From positions 72,320,767 through 72,384,766 of the forward strand of contig NC_063161.1 of the NCBI RefSeq assembly GCF_023159225.1: DNA of 64,000 nt, written 5' to 3'. The notes under the pieces are model-generated. The model ran no database searches. It was not told the DNA's origin and saw nothing but the letters and a program-made list of their open reading frames with translations. Within the stretch, counting starts at the first letter, position 1. The number at the start of each line of letters is the position of its first letter. Positions 1 through 12,482 of this stretch are shown here, piece after piece. Source of the DNA: Perognathus longimembris pacificus (Eukaryota; Chordata; Mammalia; Rodentia; Heteromyidae). The position numbers were made by a program, and so were the translations under genes.

Positions 1-13
1 GTTTACTCAATAA

Positions 14-130
14 AGTGGCCCTGTGGCTCAAGTGGTAGAGGGCTAGCCTTGAGCAGAAGAGCTCAAGGACGGTGCCCAGGCCCTGACTTTAAGCCCCACA
101 ACTGAACCCCCCCCCAAAAAAAGACAAAAA
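14..130 (+). repeat. Right-monomer SINE fragment
   Basis: Contains the right-monomer A-box-like tggctcaagtggtag and a B-box-like stretch, ending in an A-rich tail. The left monomer is missing. Confidence 0.75.
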
Positions 131-314
131 TAAAAAAGATTGAAAACAATTTATCTGAGAATGGCCAGCTAAATTGGCACACTGGAATAAAGCAGTCTGT
201 GGTTTATACTGTCAACATGGAATGCTCCAGAAAACTAGTAATGTTGAACACCAAAATAAATAAATAAATAAATAGATAAAATAAAAACGCAAGTGAGCCA
301 GGTGCCAGTGGTTT

Positions 315-513
315 GTTGTGTGTGTGTTTTTTTTTTCCAGTCCTAGGCGGTGAACTCAGGGCCTGGCTTCTTTTTTGCTCAAGGCTAGCACTCTGCCACT
401 TGAGCCACAGTGCCACTTCTGGCCATTTTCTGTATATGTGGTGCTGAGGAATCGAACCCAGGGCCTCATGTATACGAGGCAAGCACTCTTGCCACTAGGA
501 CATATTCCCAGCC
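315..513 (-). repeat. ID-like + right-monomer dimeric SINE, inserted in a B1-type SINE
   Basis: A complete minus-strand dimer flanked by a 17-bp duplication ending in CCAGTGGTTT (298-314 and 514-530). The duplicated target belongs to the B1-type SINE that resumes at 515, so this is a nested insertion. Confidence 0.9.
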
Positions 514-514
514 C

Positions 515-755
515 CAGGTGCCAGTGGTTTATGCCTGTAATCGCAGCTACTCAGGAGTCTGAGATCTGAGAATCAAGGTTCAAAGCCAACCCCAGGCAGG
601 AAAGTCTATGAGACTCTTAGCTCCAATAAACTTTTCACAAAAAGCTGGAAATGGTGCTTTGGCTCAAGTGGTAGAGTGCTAGCCTTGAGCACTGAGAGGC
701 TCAGGGACAAAGCCCAAGCCTTGAGTTCAAGCCCCAGGACTGGCCAAAGGTGGGG
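515..755 (+). repeat. B1-like + right-monomer dimeric SINE
   Basis: The left half carries the B1/7SL box tgcctgtaatc and ctactcagga. The right half carries ctcaagtggtagagtgctagcc-type sequence and ends ggactggc. Confidence 0.85.
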
Positions 756-842
756 GGGGGGATGCAACTGAGAGTTTAGCTTCTGCATAGCATGGAAGAA
801 GAAAAGAAAAAGAGAGAGAAAGCACCTAAAATGGTGCTTCTT

Positions 843-1085
843 CTTTTTTTTTTCTTTTGGTTGGTCATGGGGCTTGAACTCTGGTCTTGGGCGCTTTCCC
901 TGAGCTCTTCAGCTCAAGGCTGGCACTCTACCACTTGAGGCAAAATGCCACTATCGGTGTTTTGGTTGTTAATTTGAGATAAGAGTTTGGCCTTATCTGC
1001 CCGGGCTGGCTTTGAACACGATCCTCAGGTGTAAGCCTCCTGAGTAGCTAGAATTAGAGATGTGAGCCACTGGCGCCCAGCCGGG
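843..1085 (-). repeat. B1-like + right-monomer dimeric SINE
   Basis: Reverse copy: right-monomer complement (gctcaaggctggcactctac) followed by B1 complement (gtagctagaattagag, gagccactggcgcc). Confidence 0.85.
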
Positions 1086-2452
1086 TACTTCCATTTAACC
1101 ACCATTTATATACCACTTATATGTAGTTAGATGAGATCGGGCGCATTCAGGGTGGTATGACTGTAGACCACTTATATGTAGTTAGAAAACTAAAACAACA
1201 CTTTGTGTTGGTTTGGATACATATGCCACAGTAAATGTCATAAAAACACAGGAGATGGTGGTCACATTTGGGAAGCATTGAGGCAGGGAGGGTCCCCAGG
1301 AACCTCTGCTCAGCCCAATGTGGCAGGACATTAAGATTTGATAGTCCATAGGATGTGGTTAGGCACCCCTGTAATCCTGGTTTTTGGAAAGGCAAAGGTT
1401 GAATGATCATAGTTGGAATACTTTCCCCCTGAGCCATGTAGATGGAGACCCCGATATATAAATGGGGACCTAAATTTGGAGAAGTATGAGGTTTGTTGAA
1501 GTTCACATTTGTGGACAGCTGCAGGGCTAGGGCTTCTTCCCCAGTGAGCAGTGCTGGTATTGTGTAAACAGTGGAGTGCTGTGCACTTGCTTGTTTGTTT
1601 CTTTCTCACTGAGCTTCAGATCTCAGAACAGCCCTGACACACACAGGAACAGGTGTTCTTTATTTCCCAAAGCCAGCTGTAAGGGTGAGGCTGTCAGAGG
1701 CCAGTGCTGGCTTCCACCAGCCAGGAGACACTTGGAGAAGCTGCGTGGATCCTCTGTGTATGTATATCTGTCTTTATCAAAGCCGTCTTAAGCTTTCCAA
1801 GGATGAAGACCTTCATGTACAACAAAGTCTTAATCCTGGGACACAGGAATGTTGACTCTGACTGTTACTTTATGGCTGCACATTGGGGCTGTTGGCTTGA
1901 TCCAGGGTGGAGAATGTCTGGCCTGAGTGCCACAGAAAGCTGGAGAAATGTGAGGGGACAGACACACAGACTTGAAAATGCTTTCTGCAGCAGCTCTCTG
2001 CCTGTCTGCTTGTCTGCCTGAAGAGATCATTTATATGGCCTGTAATGATGTTATAAATATCCAAATGGTCCCTGGCAGATATTAGGCTCTCCAGCCCTGG
2101 TTAGATAAATAGCTTCCAGGCTTTTTCCAGTGACTTACTTGGCAGGCCTTTATTAACATCCTTCCATGATCTGGCAGTGTGCCACCCTGGGGAGAGGGTC
2201 AGGGAGTGATAGGAGCAGGTGGCACCTTGATGCACCTGGGGGGGGGGCAGGGACAGGGTTTTCAGCTTGTGATAGTGGGCATGATGAGGCCATAAAGATG
2301 TGGCGCATTGTGGGGAGGTATTGTGGGGCAAGCAGAGACCCACCAGGCTGGGGCAGCAGGAACAGAGCAGAGCTGAAACAGTAAGAAAGGACAGGATTAG
2401 CTGAAAGAAGAGTCAAAAAGAAACACTCAAGCCAGACAATTGATCCCTTGGG

Positions 2453-2692
2453 AAAGCTGGCAGCCTGTGGCTCATGCCTGTAAGCCTACCTACTCAGGAG
2501 GCTGAGATGTGAGGATTGCAGTTGGAAGCCAGCTGGGCAGAAAAGTCTATGAGACTCTTATCTCTAATTAACCACCAGAAAATCCAAAGTGCAGCTGTGG
2601 CTCAGAGTGGTAGACTGCTAGCCTTGAGCACAGAAGCTCAGGGATAGCACCATGGCCCTGAGTTCAAGTCCCACAATGGATTAAAAAGGGAG
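2453..2692 (+). repeat. B1-like + right-monomer dimeric SINE
   Basis: Shows ggctcatgcctgtaagcc, ctactcaggaggctgag, then the right monomer, ending ttcaagtcccacaatgg and an A-rich tail. Confidence 0.85.
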
Positions 2693-2911
2693 AAATACTC
2701 ATTGGGGAGGGTAAGGGAAGGCACAGAAATGGAGGGAGAAAGGGTGAACAAATGCAGCAGTAGTACTCACTAGACATTGTGCGGAAAATGAACTATATAA
2801 CTTGTGGGTGGGGACAGGAGAGAAAACAAGGAGAGGAGTGACATTGTCTAAAAAGAAATATACTCATTACTCAGCTTAATGTAACTGTAATCCCTCTGTA
2901 CATCACCTTTT

Positions 2912-3117
2912 TTTTTTTTTTTTTTTGGCCAGTCCTGGGGCTTGGACTCAGGGCCTGAGCACTGTCCCTGGCTTCTTCTTGCTCAAGGTTAGCACTCTGC
3001 CACTTGAGCCACAGCACCACTTCTGGCCATTTTCTGTATATGTGGTGCTGGGGAATCGAACCCAGGGCCTCATGTATACGAGGCAAGCACTCTTGCCACT
3101 AGGCCATATCCCCAGCC
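2912..3117 (-). repeat. ID-like + right-monomer dimeric SINE, young copy
   Basis: Full dimer with a poly(T) head and a perfect 16-bp target duplication, CTGTACATCACCTTTT, starting at 2,896 and at 3,118. Confidence 0.93.
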
Positions 3118-3257
3118 CTGTACATCACCTTTTTATAAAAACTAATTAAAAATTGCTTATAAAGAGGTGCTTAAATTCGAGAGCTAGTTTTGTAGTTTTA
3201 CTTAAGCATTCACATTAAAAGCTGAAAATCTGTTATTTATTTTTTTTAATACAAGGA

Positions 3258-3438
3258 CTTTTTTCTTTTTGGCCAATCCTGGGGCTTGAACTCAGGGCCT
3301 GAGCACTGTCCCTAGCTTCTTTTTACTCAAGGCTAGCACTCTGCCAACTTGAGCCACAGCGCCACTTCTGGCCTTTTCTATATATGTGGTGCTTCATGTA
3401 TACGAGCACTCTTGCCACTAGGCCATATTCCCAGTCCC
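3258..3438 (-). repeat. ID-like + right-monomer dimeric SINE, diverged
   Basis: Same order as neighbouring copies but with internal deletions in the left monomer. Confidence 0.85.
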
Positions 3439-3704
3439 CAAAGGACTTTTTTCTTAATTGTTTTTTTTTTCATTTTCTGACGACTGTATTTATCTTATAT
3501 AAAGTGTATGCATGTGTACATCTGTGGGAGGGTGGGAGGAGAGCATGGAATCAGGACAAAGAGTGACCTAACTTGTGGGTGGAAATGGGAGGGAGAGAAT
3601 GGGGAAACAGATGACACTAAGCAAAAATAAATGTACTAATTCAATGTATGTAAAGATTACCCTGCTGTATATCACCTCTAAAACATCAATAAAGTACATT
3701 AGAA

Positions 3705-3705
<1 letters not shown>

Positions 3706-3749
<44 letters not shown>
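3706..3749. repeat. (CA)n microsatellite
   Basis: An uninterrupted AC dinucleotide array of about 22 units. Confidence 0.95.
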
Positions 3750-3750
<1 letters not shown>

Positions 3751-3751
3751 A

Positions 3752-4113
3752 CTCAATGAGTGGCTCACAGCAGTAGAGCACTAGCCTTGAGCAAACAAAG
3801 AGCTCAGGGACAGCACCCAGATCCTGAGTTCAACCCCATGACTGACAAAAAAAAAAAAAGGCAAGTGGGGGTAGGAAACAGGAAAATTTTTTGCTGGACA
3901 CTAGTGGCTCATGCCTGCTACTTAGGAGGCTGAGATCTGAGTATCACAGTTCAAAGCCAGTGCATGCAGCAAACTCCATGAAACTCTTATCTCCAATACT
4001 CAAAAAAGTCAGAAGTGGCACTGTGGCTCAAGTGGTAGAGTGCTTGCCTTGAGCAAAAGAAGCTCAGGGACAGTGCTCAGGCCCTGAGTTCAAGCCCCAG
4101 GACCAGCAAAAAG
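3752..4113 (+). repeat. Right-monomer SINE, then a B1-like + right-monomer SINE
   Basis: A right monomer with an A12-type tail near 3,848-3,860 is followed from about 3,893 by a B1-type dimer ending ccccaggaccagc. Confidence 0.8.
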
Positions 4114-4268
4114 AACCCAGCACCATTCAATGGAAGCCTGGTGTGTGTCAAGGCCTAAAGGTGGAAAGACACGGGCTGTCTCAGGAATGGAGCAGGGTAG
4201 ATGGAAGGGTAAGGGGGTTAGCTGAAAGCATCCTGTTGCGGATATGGGAAACCTTCCAATAGCTTCAA

Positions 4269-4271
<3 letters not shown>

Positions 4272-4313
<42 letters not shown>

Positions 4314-4342
4314 ATGTGCATGTGCATGTGTGTGTGTGTGTG
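4272..4342. repeat. (TG)n microsatellite with GCATGT interruptions
   Basis: A pure TG array to about 4,312, then TGCATG repeats and a short second TG block. Confidence 0.93.
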
Positions 4343-4806
4343 CTAGTGTACCAGTCCAGGAGCTTGAACTTAAGGCCTTGTGCTCTTGCTTGGCGTTTTT
4401 AGCTCAAGGCTAGAGCTTAGTCACTTGAGCCACACCTTCACTTCTAGCTTTTTGCTGGTTATTTGGAGATAAGAGTCTTCATGGTGGGTTGGGAATGAGG
4501 CTTAGTAGAGTGCTTGCCTAACATACATGAAGCCCTGCATTTGACTCTTCAGCACCACATAAACAGAAAAAGCTGAAAGTTGCACTGTGGCTCAAGTGGT
4601 AGAATGCTAGCCTTGAGCAAAAGGAAGCCAGGGACAGTACTGAGGCCCGGCATTCAAGCCCCAGGACTGGCAAAAACCCAAACCAAAACAAAAACCAACC
4701 AACTCTCATGGTCTTTTATGCCCCAGAGAGCTTCAAACCATGATACTCAGATCTCAGCCTCCTGGGTGCTTGGGATTACAGGTGTGGGTGACTGTGGTAC
4801 CTGGCA
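4342..4806 (-). repeat. B1-like SINE (minus) split by an ID-like dimer (plus)
   Basis: The minus-strand element occupies about 4,342-4,482 and 4,702-4,806. Between them lies a plus-strand ID-like dimer (about 4,483-4,700). A short TCATGGT direct repeat flanks the insert. Confidence 0.75.
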
Positions 4807-5063
4807 CAAAGGTTTGTCTTAATCAAATTTGCTTTTAAAGATCATTCTGGCACATAGTATCAACCCTAGAAAAATTTGAAAGAGGTGGTAGAAAGGATAA
4901 GAAGGTTTGAGGACATTGATTGACCATTTCTGGGTCATGGCTGCCCTGGGAAATGGCTAACAGTGGTGCACACACCACAAGAACATCAAGCTTACAAGGG
5001 AAGGCTGAGGGAACCATGGCTATGGGGACTTTGCAGAACTCTGCCATCCTGGACTTCAGAAAG

Positions 5064-5065
<2 letters not shown>

Positions 5066-5117
<52 letters not shown>
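5066..5117. repeat. (GT)n microsatellite
   Basis: GT dinucleotide array of about 25 units in otherwise single-copy sequence. Confidence 0.95.
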
Positions 5118-5120
<3 letters not shown>

Positions 5121-5640
5121 TGTATTGGTGTGTACATGCCCAGGAAAGACTTGAGAAGACAAGCTGGTCCCTCACCTTGAGGACCCTGAGTTATGAAACT
5201 GCCTGTAGGTGTTGAGTGCCTGGCCAGCATGCATACAGAGCTCAGCAACCAGTAGGAGGTGGTAAATTGGTTCTAGAAGATTCAGGAAGTCTGTCTAATC
5301 ATTAGCTGCTCACTAAGCTACCCAAGCAAAGACTTCCAGTGGTCATACATGACACTGAATACAGACTTTGCATAAATTCCCAGGAAAGTTGCTGAACAAA
5401 TAGCAATTACATGGGACAGCAGGGACATTGGACTCTACCAAATAATTAAGCAAACTCTGGCTCCCAAATTGTTGGTTTTTCACATCTGAAATATCCTGTT
5501 TCTAAAAATACTATCTAACAATCAGGGAAGCAAACTAACAAAATCCTTAGTTAGGGGAAAAAGGCAATCAATATAAACTTTCTGAGGAAGTCCCCCCAAA
5601 AGTTGAAGTTACTAGAGACATAGTTTAAATCAGCAGTTTT

Positions 5641-5720
5641 CATGCCAAGCATGGTGGTGTAGGCTGTAATACCAGCATTTGGAGCAGAGGCTGAGAACTT
5701 ATCTCAAAATAGCATAAAAA
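5641..5720 (+). repeat. B1-like fragment
   Basis: A degraded B1 head (agcatggtggtgtaggctgt, then a degraded pol III box). The rest is not recognisable. Confidence 0.5.
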
Positions 5721-6486
5721 AGGAGGAAGGAAGGAGAAAGATATGGAATCGAAAAGTATAATTGAAACAATTTCACTAAAGAGTCTCAATAACTGACTAG
5801 AACTGGCAGGAGAAAGCGAATGTGAAGATTGTCCAGTTTGAGGGACAGAAAAGAATGAAGGTAAGTGACCTGAGCACCAGAGATGGGGGGGCGGGGGGGA
5901 ACAGGACGGGGGACGGAGCAGGGAGGAGGGAGGATTGGTTCACTGAAGACAAAGAAGCCTATTTGAAGAAGTAATGACTGAAAACACACCAGGTATAATG
6001 AGACACATCAATCTACATGTCTTCACAAAAGTGCCAAGACTGCTAAGTTCAAAAGTCCTCACCAGGACACATGATAATCACACTGCCAAAGAGAAAATGA
6101 TAGAGTGGAGTGTGTGTGTCGGGGAGGAGGAGAGGTTGAAATCGACAGTTTTACATCTAAAACTACGGCAGCCAGCAGATAGTGGAATGGCATCTAAAGT
6201 CAGATCTATCAGCAGCTGAATAAACTGGCAGAATTTGGTCTGATTTCAAAGTACAGATATGGGGTCTACCTGTAATAAGGCACCAGGCAGGAGGTGATGA
6301 ACTGCCTGGAGCTGGGATAGACCATGGGGAATTATTCAAGGGGGACTATTCTATGGTATAGTTACAGTGTTGCCGGATGAAACAGAGTTCAGGAGATAGA
6401 TGAAAAGTGGTAGTGAGGGTTACACAGCATTGCAAATGAATGTACTTGGTACCACTGAGGTGTATTCTTAAAATAGTCAGGATGTG

Positions 6487-6925
6487 GGCCTGGGAGTATG
6501 GCTTAGCAGTAGAGTGCTTGCCTTGCATGCATGAAGCCCTGGGTTCGATTCCTCAGCACCACATAAACAGAAAAAAGCCACAAGTGGCTCTGTGGCTCAA
6601 GTGGTAGAGTGCTAGCCTTGAGCAAAAAGAAGCCAGAGACTGCTTAGGCCCTGAGTCCAAGCCAGGAAAAAAAAAAAGTCTGGATGCTGCTGGGTGCTGC
6701 TAGCGCAAACCTGTAACCCCTAGCTACTTAGGAGTTTGAGAACTGGAGGATCGCAATTTGGTTCTAGCCCATGCAGAAAAGTCAGTAATATTCCATCTTC
6801 AATTAACTGGCAAAAAGCCAGGCTGGAGATGTGATTCAAGTGGTATTGCACCTCCTGTGAGAAAGAAAGCTGAGCAAGTGTGAGGTCCCAAGTTCAAGCC
6901 ACAGTACCAGCACATACATAGACAA
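6487..6925 (+). repeat. ID-like dimer followed by a B1/ID composite SINE
   Basis: The dimer (6,487-6,680) has an intact B box, ggttcgattcc, and an A tail. It is followed by a diverged B1-type unit joined to a tRNA-like right half. Confidence 0.75.
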
Positions 6926-7195
6926 AAGACACATTATTTTAAAAAAACAAATGATACATTAATACATACTACAATATGACTGAACATTGAAAGTGTCTTT
7001 CTAAGTGAAACAAACCAGACACTAATGGCCTCTGATTGCCTGATGCCACTGATAGGGTGTGGTCAGGCTAGGCAAATCAAAGGAAAAGCAGGTTTGCTTT
7101 CCAATTTTAGACACCATCCCACTGCTTCCTGGCTGCCATAGTTTTTGGTGAGAAATTGGCTGTTGATTTCATTGGGCCTAAGAGAGGATGAAGTG

Positions 7196-7390
7196 CAATC
7201 CTTCCCTCCCTCCTTCCCTTCTTTTCTTCTTCCCTTCTTCCCTCCCTTCCTTCTTCCCTTCTTCCCTTCTTCCCTTCCTCCCTCCCTTCCTCCTTCCCTT
7301 CCTTCCTTCCTCCCCTCCTTCCTCTTCCTCCTCTGACTTTTCTTTCTCTATCTCCCCTGCCTTCCTCTCCCCTCTCTTCTCTTCTTTTGA
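7196..7390. repeat. Polypyrimidine (CCTTC)n-type low-complexity tract
   Basis: Nearly 200 bases of C and T on the + strand with irregular CCCTTCTT and CCTTCC units. Open frames through it are Pro/Ser/Phe or Glu/Lys/Gly artefacts. Confidence 0.92.
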
Positions 7391-7504
7391 ACTAGGATTC
7401 TTTATATAATGCTGGCTGGCTTCACACTTGTAGTCCTGCCCCAGCCTTCCAAGTGCTGGGGTCACAGGCCTTCTATATCATATCTAGCTTTTTTGTTTGT
7501 TTTT

Positions 7505-7745
7505 CCCTCCCTTTTGTCAGTTGTGGGGCTTTTATTCAGGCCTGGGTGCTGTCCCTGAACTCTTTGGCTCAAGGCTAGTACTCTATCACTTTGAGCCACA
7601 GCTCAAATTGGAGATAAGAGTTAATTACTTGGAGATAAGAGTCTCAAGGAGACTTTTCTGCCTGGGCTTGCTTCCAACTTTGGAACCTCATATCTCAGCC
7701 TCCTGAGTAGCTAGGATTACAGGTGTGAAACACCAGTGTCTGCTT
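7505..7745 (-). repeat. B1-like + right-monomer SINE
   Basis: Right-monomer complement, a duplicated ttggagataagagt spacer, and B1 complement gagtagctaggattacaggt. Confidence 0.8.
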
Positions 7746-8424
7746 TCGCTTAGTGATTTTTTAGGTAATGAAAAATGTTCGGGAGTTGGGTGATGAGTGG
7801 TGGTGCTGGTGGTCGTACCTTGTGAATATATGCAAACCCATGGAGGTGTACCCATTCCATAGTTAAGTTGTTGCCATCTCTGAATAATGTTCTGTCGCGA
7901 TTATTCCAGGTGCACATAGAGATGAGATGTAGGTAGGCACAAGTGGAGCTGGAGGTGGTTACCATTTGGTGCTTGGATTGGATGGAGCCCCACAGGTGCT
8001 GTCCCACAAGGTGGAAGGCCCAGGCCAGGCCTGGTGCTGGCAGCCTGGGGGAAGCAAGGCGGGGTGTCCCTCTCAGCCTTGAGGCAGGAGAGGCCTTTTA
8101 GAAAAGCATGTAGTTTCTGATCTGGTACAGGAAGGGTTGTGAGCAATTTTGAATGGAAGCTTGAAGGCATCAAATTGCTGTGGGTAGGCTGAGAACATAG
8201 CTCAGGTTCCTGGAAGATCATGAGCCCTCAAAATGGTCATGGGAGGAAGCCGTCATCTGCCAGGTTGGTCTATGACCGACAGGAGTTTTTGAGTTGAAGT
8301 GCATAGGACTTGGGATATTTGTCATCATTATCATGGTGCAGAACTGCAATCCATAGCCAAGTTTGCCCTTGGCATGTCTGGTCTTTGAAGTCAAAATGAC
8401 TGATAAGGTGAGAATTGGCATTGA

Positions 8425-8745
8425 GTGACTGGCTATTCCCTACATGCCTGTAATCCCAGTCACTTGGGAGGCAGAGGTAGAAGTATTACAATTTGAGGCC
8501 AGCCCAGGCAAAATGAGAAGCTATCTTAAAAACAAGCTGGGAAGGATGGTGCACTTCTGAAATTCCAGCTACCCTGGGGACAGAGGTGGAAGATCATGAT
8601 CTGAGGGCAAGGTAGGCAGAAGCTGAAGAACCTTTCTGTAAAACAAACTAAAAGCGAAGGCCTGGGGTTGTGGTTCAAGTGGTAGAGCACCAAGCCACTG
8701 GGAGGCCATGAGCTGAAGCTCAACCATGTGCCCCCTCTATTAAAG
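8425..8745 (+). repeat. B1-like units with a tRNA-like right half
   Basis: Two B1-like heads in tandem, then tggttcaagtggtagagcac and an A-rich end. Confidence 0.7.
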
Positions 8746-10019
8746 AAAAGGGGTTAGTGTGCCTCTGATCACATAAAATAATATTTATCAAAGTTGCAAA
8801 AAAAGAGTTGGGGTTTTATTTTATAGGCACAGTTTAACTTTGAATTGGGCCTGGGTGAATTAATACTTTAATACTATTAAGCTCCCAAAGTTTAGCTGAG
8901 TTTTGGAAAGCTTTCATTTGCAGAGTGGGTTTATGGTTTTGACACTCACCTGTGTGAGGGGTTGGAGGCTCAGAGAAGGCAGGAGCTCCCCCAGCCCCAA
9001 CATGCCCACTTTCCCTGTTGCCCAGGAGTCCGGCTGAACATGTTGTGTTTATTCCAACTCTCGATCAGTTGCCAAGATGCCCATTTTAGAAAGTCTATAT
9101 TTATAGAAAGTCTTTGATACTTGCCCATTCCAAAAACTATTTAAAAAACATTTTCCCTTGTTAATCACATTAATGTTAAGTATAGAAAAGCTACAACAGT
9201 TTGAAAAATTACAACTAATAGCCACTGTTAACATTTTAGTGTATTTCTTTTCAGTATCTGTCTAAAAATATCACATACACACATTTATAATGCTTTTATA
9301 GAATTGTCCTCCTACTCTATACAGGCTTTGCATCCTGCTTTCCCACTTAGTATATATTGTGAAAGGCAGAATTTGCATAATTGGGATGATTAATTGGGCC
9401 CTGGAGCCAGAATGGAACACCTTGATAGCTGTTTGCCCTTGTGTATCACTAACCTTCTAGAATCTTCTAGAACCTCAGGGTCCCTATTCTTAGGAGCAGG
9501 AACTGTTGCATGGATAGCGTGTCTGTAGTTTCTCCAACAGGCCTTCAGGGTCTTGGCCTCCCAGCCCTCTTGCTCTGTCCCCTCCTGTCCCCGGCCCCTG
9601 AGCTTGTTTTACACCTGCTCTAACCTGAGTCCTCCCTGCTACAGAAGAAAACCACCCAGCAGTGGAATACTGCATCTCAGTTGGTTCAGAGCCTTTCTGG
9701 ACCTGTTTTTCTCATTCTTTCATAAGTTTCCACTGTTGGAGTCTATTTCTTCTTCAAATACGTAATGAATGACAATGATGTTTTCAAAAACTCTACCACA
9801 CAGGAGGGTTGCCAACAGAGTAGAACCTTCCACCCTCTGCCCCCCCAGCCTCAGCCCCTCTCCTGTCCTGGGACAGCCTGTGTTCTCACATGTTTTCCCT
9901 GTGTCCACCATGTGCAGACACACAAACACACCTTACCACAGCTTATCTCGGCAGTTGTGTTGGTTTGTTTCATAGTTTTCTGCCATTTACTCCCCTCTGC
10001 CCCCACCCCTACCCCCGGT

Positions 10020-10325
10020 CCCCTTACTAAGGTTTGAACTCAGGGCCTTTTGCTTGCTAGGCAAATACTCTGTCACTTGAGCCATCCCCCAGCCCTTTTA
10101 CTTTAGTTATTTTTCCCATAAAGTTTCATGTTTTCATCTTGAGCAGCTTCAGGTTGTGATCCTTGTACTTCTGCCTCTTGAGTTGCTTGGATGACAGCCA
10201 TGAGCCACTAACTTCAGCTTGTTTGTTGATATGGAGAGTCATTAGCTGGCTTTGAACCTTGATTCTCCCATTGTTGCCTCTGAAGTATCTGGGACTGCGA
10301 GTATGCCTTGCCACACCCAGCTGGG
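10020..10325 (-). repeat. Old ID-like + B1-like composite SINE
   Basis: Complement of a tRNA-like unit (gaactcagggccttttgctt, gagccatccccca) followed by a diverged B1 complement. Confidence 0.65.
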
Positions 10326-11604
10326 AAAAGGCTTTGGAAAGCATGCCAGGAAAAGAACAAGTTGGTAAATTTGACCATGTAAAAAGGAAAAGCTTTTTGT
10401 ACTGGAAGGGCTACCATAGTCAAGTTAAAAGGTAAGAGCCTGAATATTCCTCTGGCTCCCCAGCCCTGCTCCAAGGCCTCTTTTGTGCCCTCCTTGTTCT
10501 CTGGTGACCAGAGCACTTCCCACATAGCCAGGATTTGCCCAGGACCTCTTCAAAGGGGCTAGTCAGCAAGTAAGAGCTGGAGGTGGGACTGGAAATTGAG
10601 GTCTGTGGTTCACAAGCCATGTGTTCAGACTCCAGGGATAAGGTGTGCTGTATGTGCAGGGGGTGGGGTGGGGGTGGGGGCGGGTGGTGTCCCTGAAGAC
10701 CCCATCTCACTTCCCTGTGGGTGAATGTGCGCACATATTACCCCTGCCCAGCCACCTACGTGAGAAGCTGCCTCTCCCTAGTTGGTTTTTGCAGAGCCCT
10801 CGTGATGACTTTTCAAAGAAAAATGTGGGGTGAATAAGCTCCTAAAAATACCCCAGGATCAATCTGGGGGTGGGGAGGTGGTGATGTTTTTCCTCTCTCT
10901 TCCCTCCCTGAGGCTTGTAAATTGCTACTGCCTAACAGCTGGGCCAGGCGGGCTTCCGGAGCGTCTGTAATAGCAGGGAATTATCCCAGTGGCCTGCTGC
11001 CCCCTCCCCAGGCACGGCTGGTGCCATGGTCACTCTGAGCACCTCTGAGCTGGAACTTCCCATCCTCTGCCTGGTCCATTCCTGGGGGATGCACCTTGGC
11101 CACACAGATACTGGGCAGAGAGGATTCTGGACTTGTCCACATGGAGTTGAAGTGGACCCAAGTCTCTCTGTCTGGGACTGGCTGCTTCCAGTCCAGGGCA
11201 AGCCCCACATTGCTGTGTTTCCCCCCCTCCCCCCAGATCCCTCTAGGCCTTCTGCTGGCCCAGGGGCCATTTTGGTTCAGCTTCTTTGCGGTGTGATATC
11301 AGTCCGCAGCAAAGGCCTGGGCACATCTTTGGTATGTGGCGGTGTGTGTGTGTGTGGGGGGGGGGGGTAATGGTGTGGAGAAAGAAATTGAGGGTAAAGG
11401 TCAGAGGTCTCTGATTACACCCAGTTTTGGCCAAGACCTGGAAAATTGCAGGTAGAAGGAAGCTTGGAAATTCCCAGTGTCAGTGGTGTACCTTGTTCCT
11501 TCACCTCCTGTCCAGCTCAGCCTCAGCCAGGACCAGCCCAGGAATTCCTGAGTCCACCTCTAGTTCTTGCTGTTTCCCGTATTGGCTGCCAGTGAGGAAG
11601 TCTC

Positions 11605-11915
11605 CCACCCCCAGTACCAGGCTTGTACCCAAGGCCTTGCACTTGCTGACAGATGCTCTCCCACTTAAACTGCAGCCCCAACTCTTCTTGCTTTAGCTCA
11701 TTTGTCAGATAAGGTCTTGCTTTTTCTTTTTCCTACCATTTGCCTACCACTGCCTCCTGTGAGCCAGGATGACAAGTGCATTCCACATGCCTAGCCTGTT
11801 GGTTGCAATGGGAAGGGGACATCTCATTAACTTCTATCCCCGCTGGCCTCAAACTGCCATCCTCTGCTTCCTGCTTAGCTGGAATTACAGGTGGGAGCCA
11901 CCGTGCCTGGCTGGG
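11605..11915 (-). repeat. Old ID-like + B1-like composite SINE
   Basis: tRNA-like complement ending actgcagccccaa, then B1 complement with gagccaccgtgcctggc. Confidence 0.65.
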
Positions 11916-12154
11916 GGAACTTTAGAAGTTCTCGTGTCCAGGCTGGCACTAGTTGGGCTCCATCAGAGCTCCCAGGATGAGGTCCATTTGCCAAGCGATT
12001 GCTGTGGGCAAGTGGACTTAAGGGCACAGTTACCAGACAGCCTGTCCTCCGCTGCACCCCAACGTGCCCCATTCACCGTGTGCACAGTCTGGGAGGTGTG
12101 GGTTCCTCTGTTCTCTCTTGATTTGAAACACACACACACACATACCCTTACACC

Positions 12155-12482
12155 CTCTGTATGCACTGGAGTTGAACTCAGAGTCTTGTGCTTGCTAGGC
12201 AGGCCACTACTACCTGAACTACTGGCCCAGTACTTTTTTTGCTTTAGTTTTTATTTATTGTTTTAAGCCTTGCAGTTTTGCCTGGGCTGGCCTAGGACCA
12301 CAATCCTATGTACACACCTTTTGTCATAGCCAAGATACAGGCATGCACTACCACACTGGGCTTGTTTGGTGAGATAGGGATCTCACTGACTTTTTACTGG
12401 GACTACTTTCGAACCTTGATCCTCCTGATCTCTACCTCCTGAGTGGCTAGGACTATGGGCATGAGCTACTGCACCCTAGTCT
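12155..12482 (-). repeat. Old ID-like + B1-like composite SINE
   Basis: Complement of a tRNA-like unit (gttgaactcagagtcttgtg) followed by B1 remnants ending atgagctactgcacc. Confidence 0.6.

Noticed and set aside
6490..6560. tRNA-Ala-like sequences with A and B boxes as real tRNA genes
   Set aside because: The A/B boxes belong to dispersed ID-like SINE monomers with A tails. They lack a full cloverleaf and occur in many copies.
7145..7465. Pro/Ser/Phe- and Glu/Gly/Arg-rich frames at 7.1-7.5 kb
   Set aside because: Translations of a polypyrimidine low-complexity tract on either strand.
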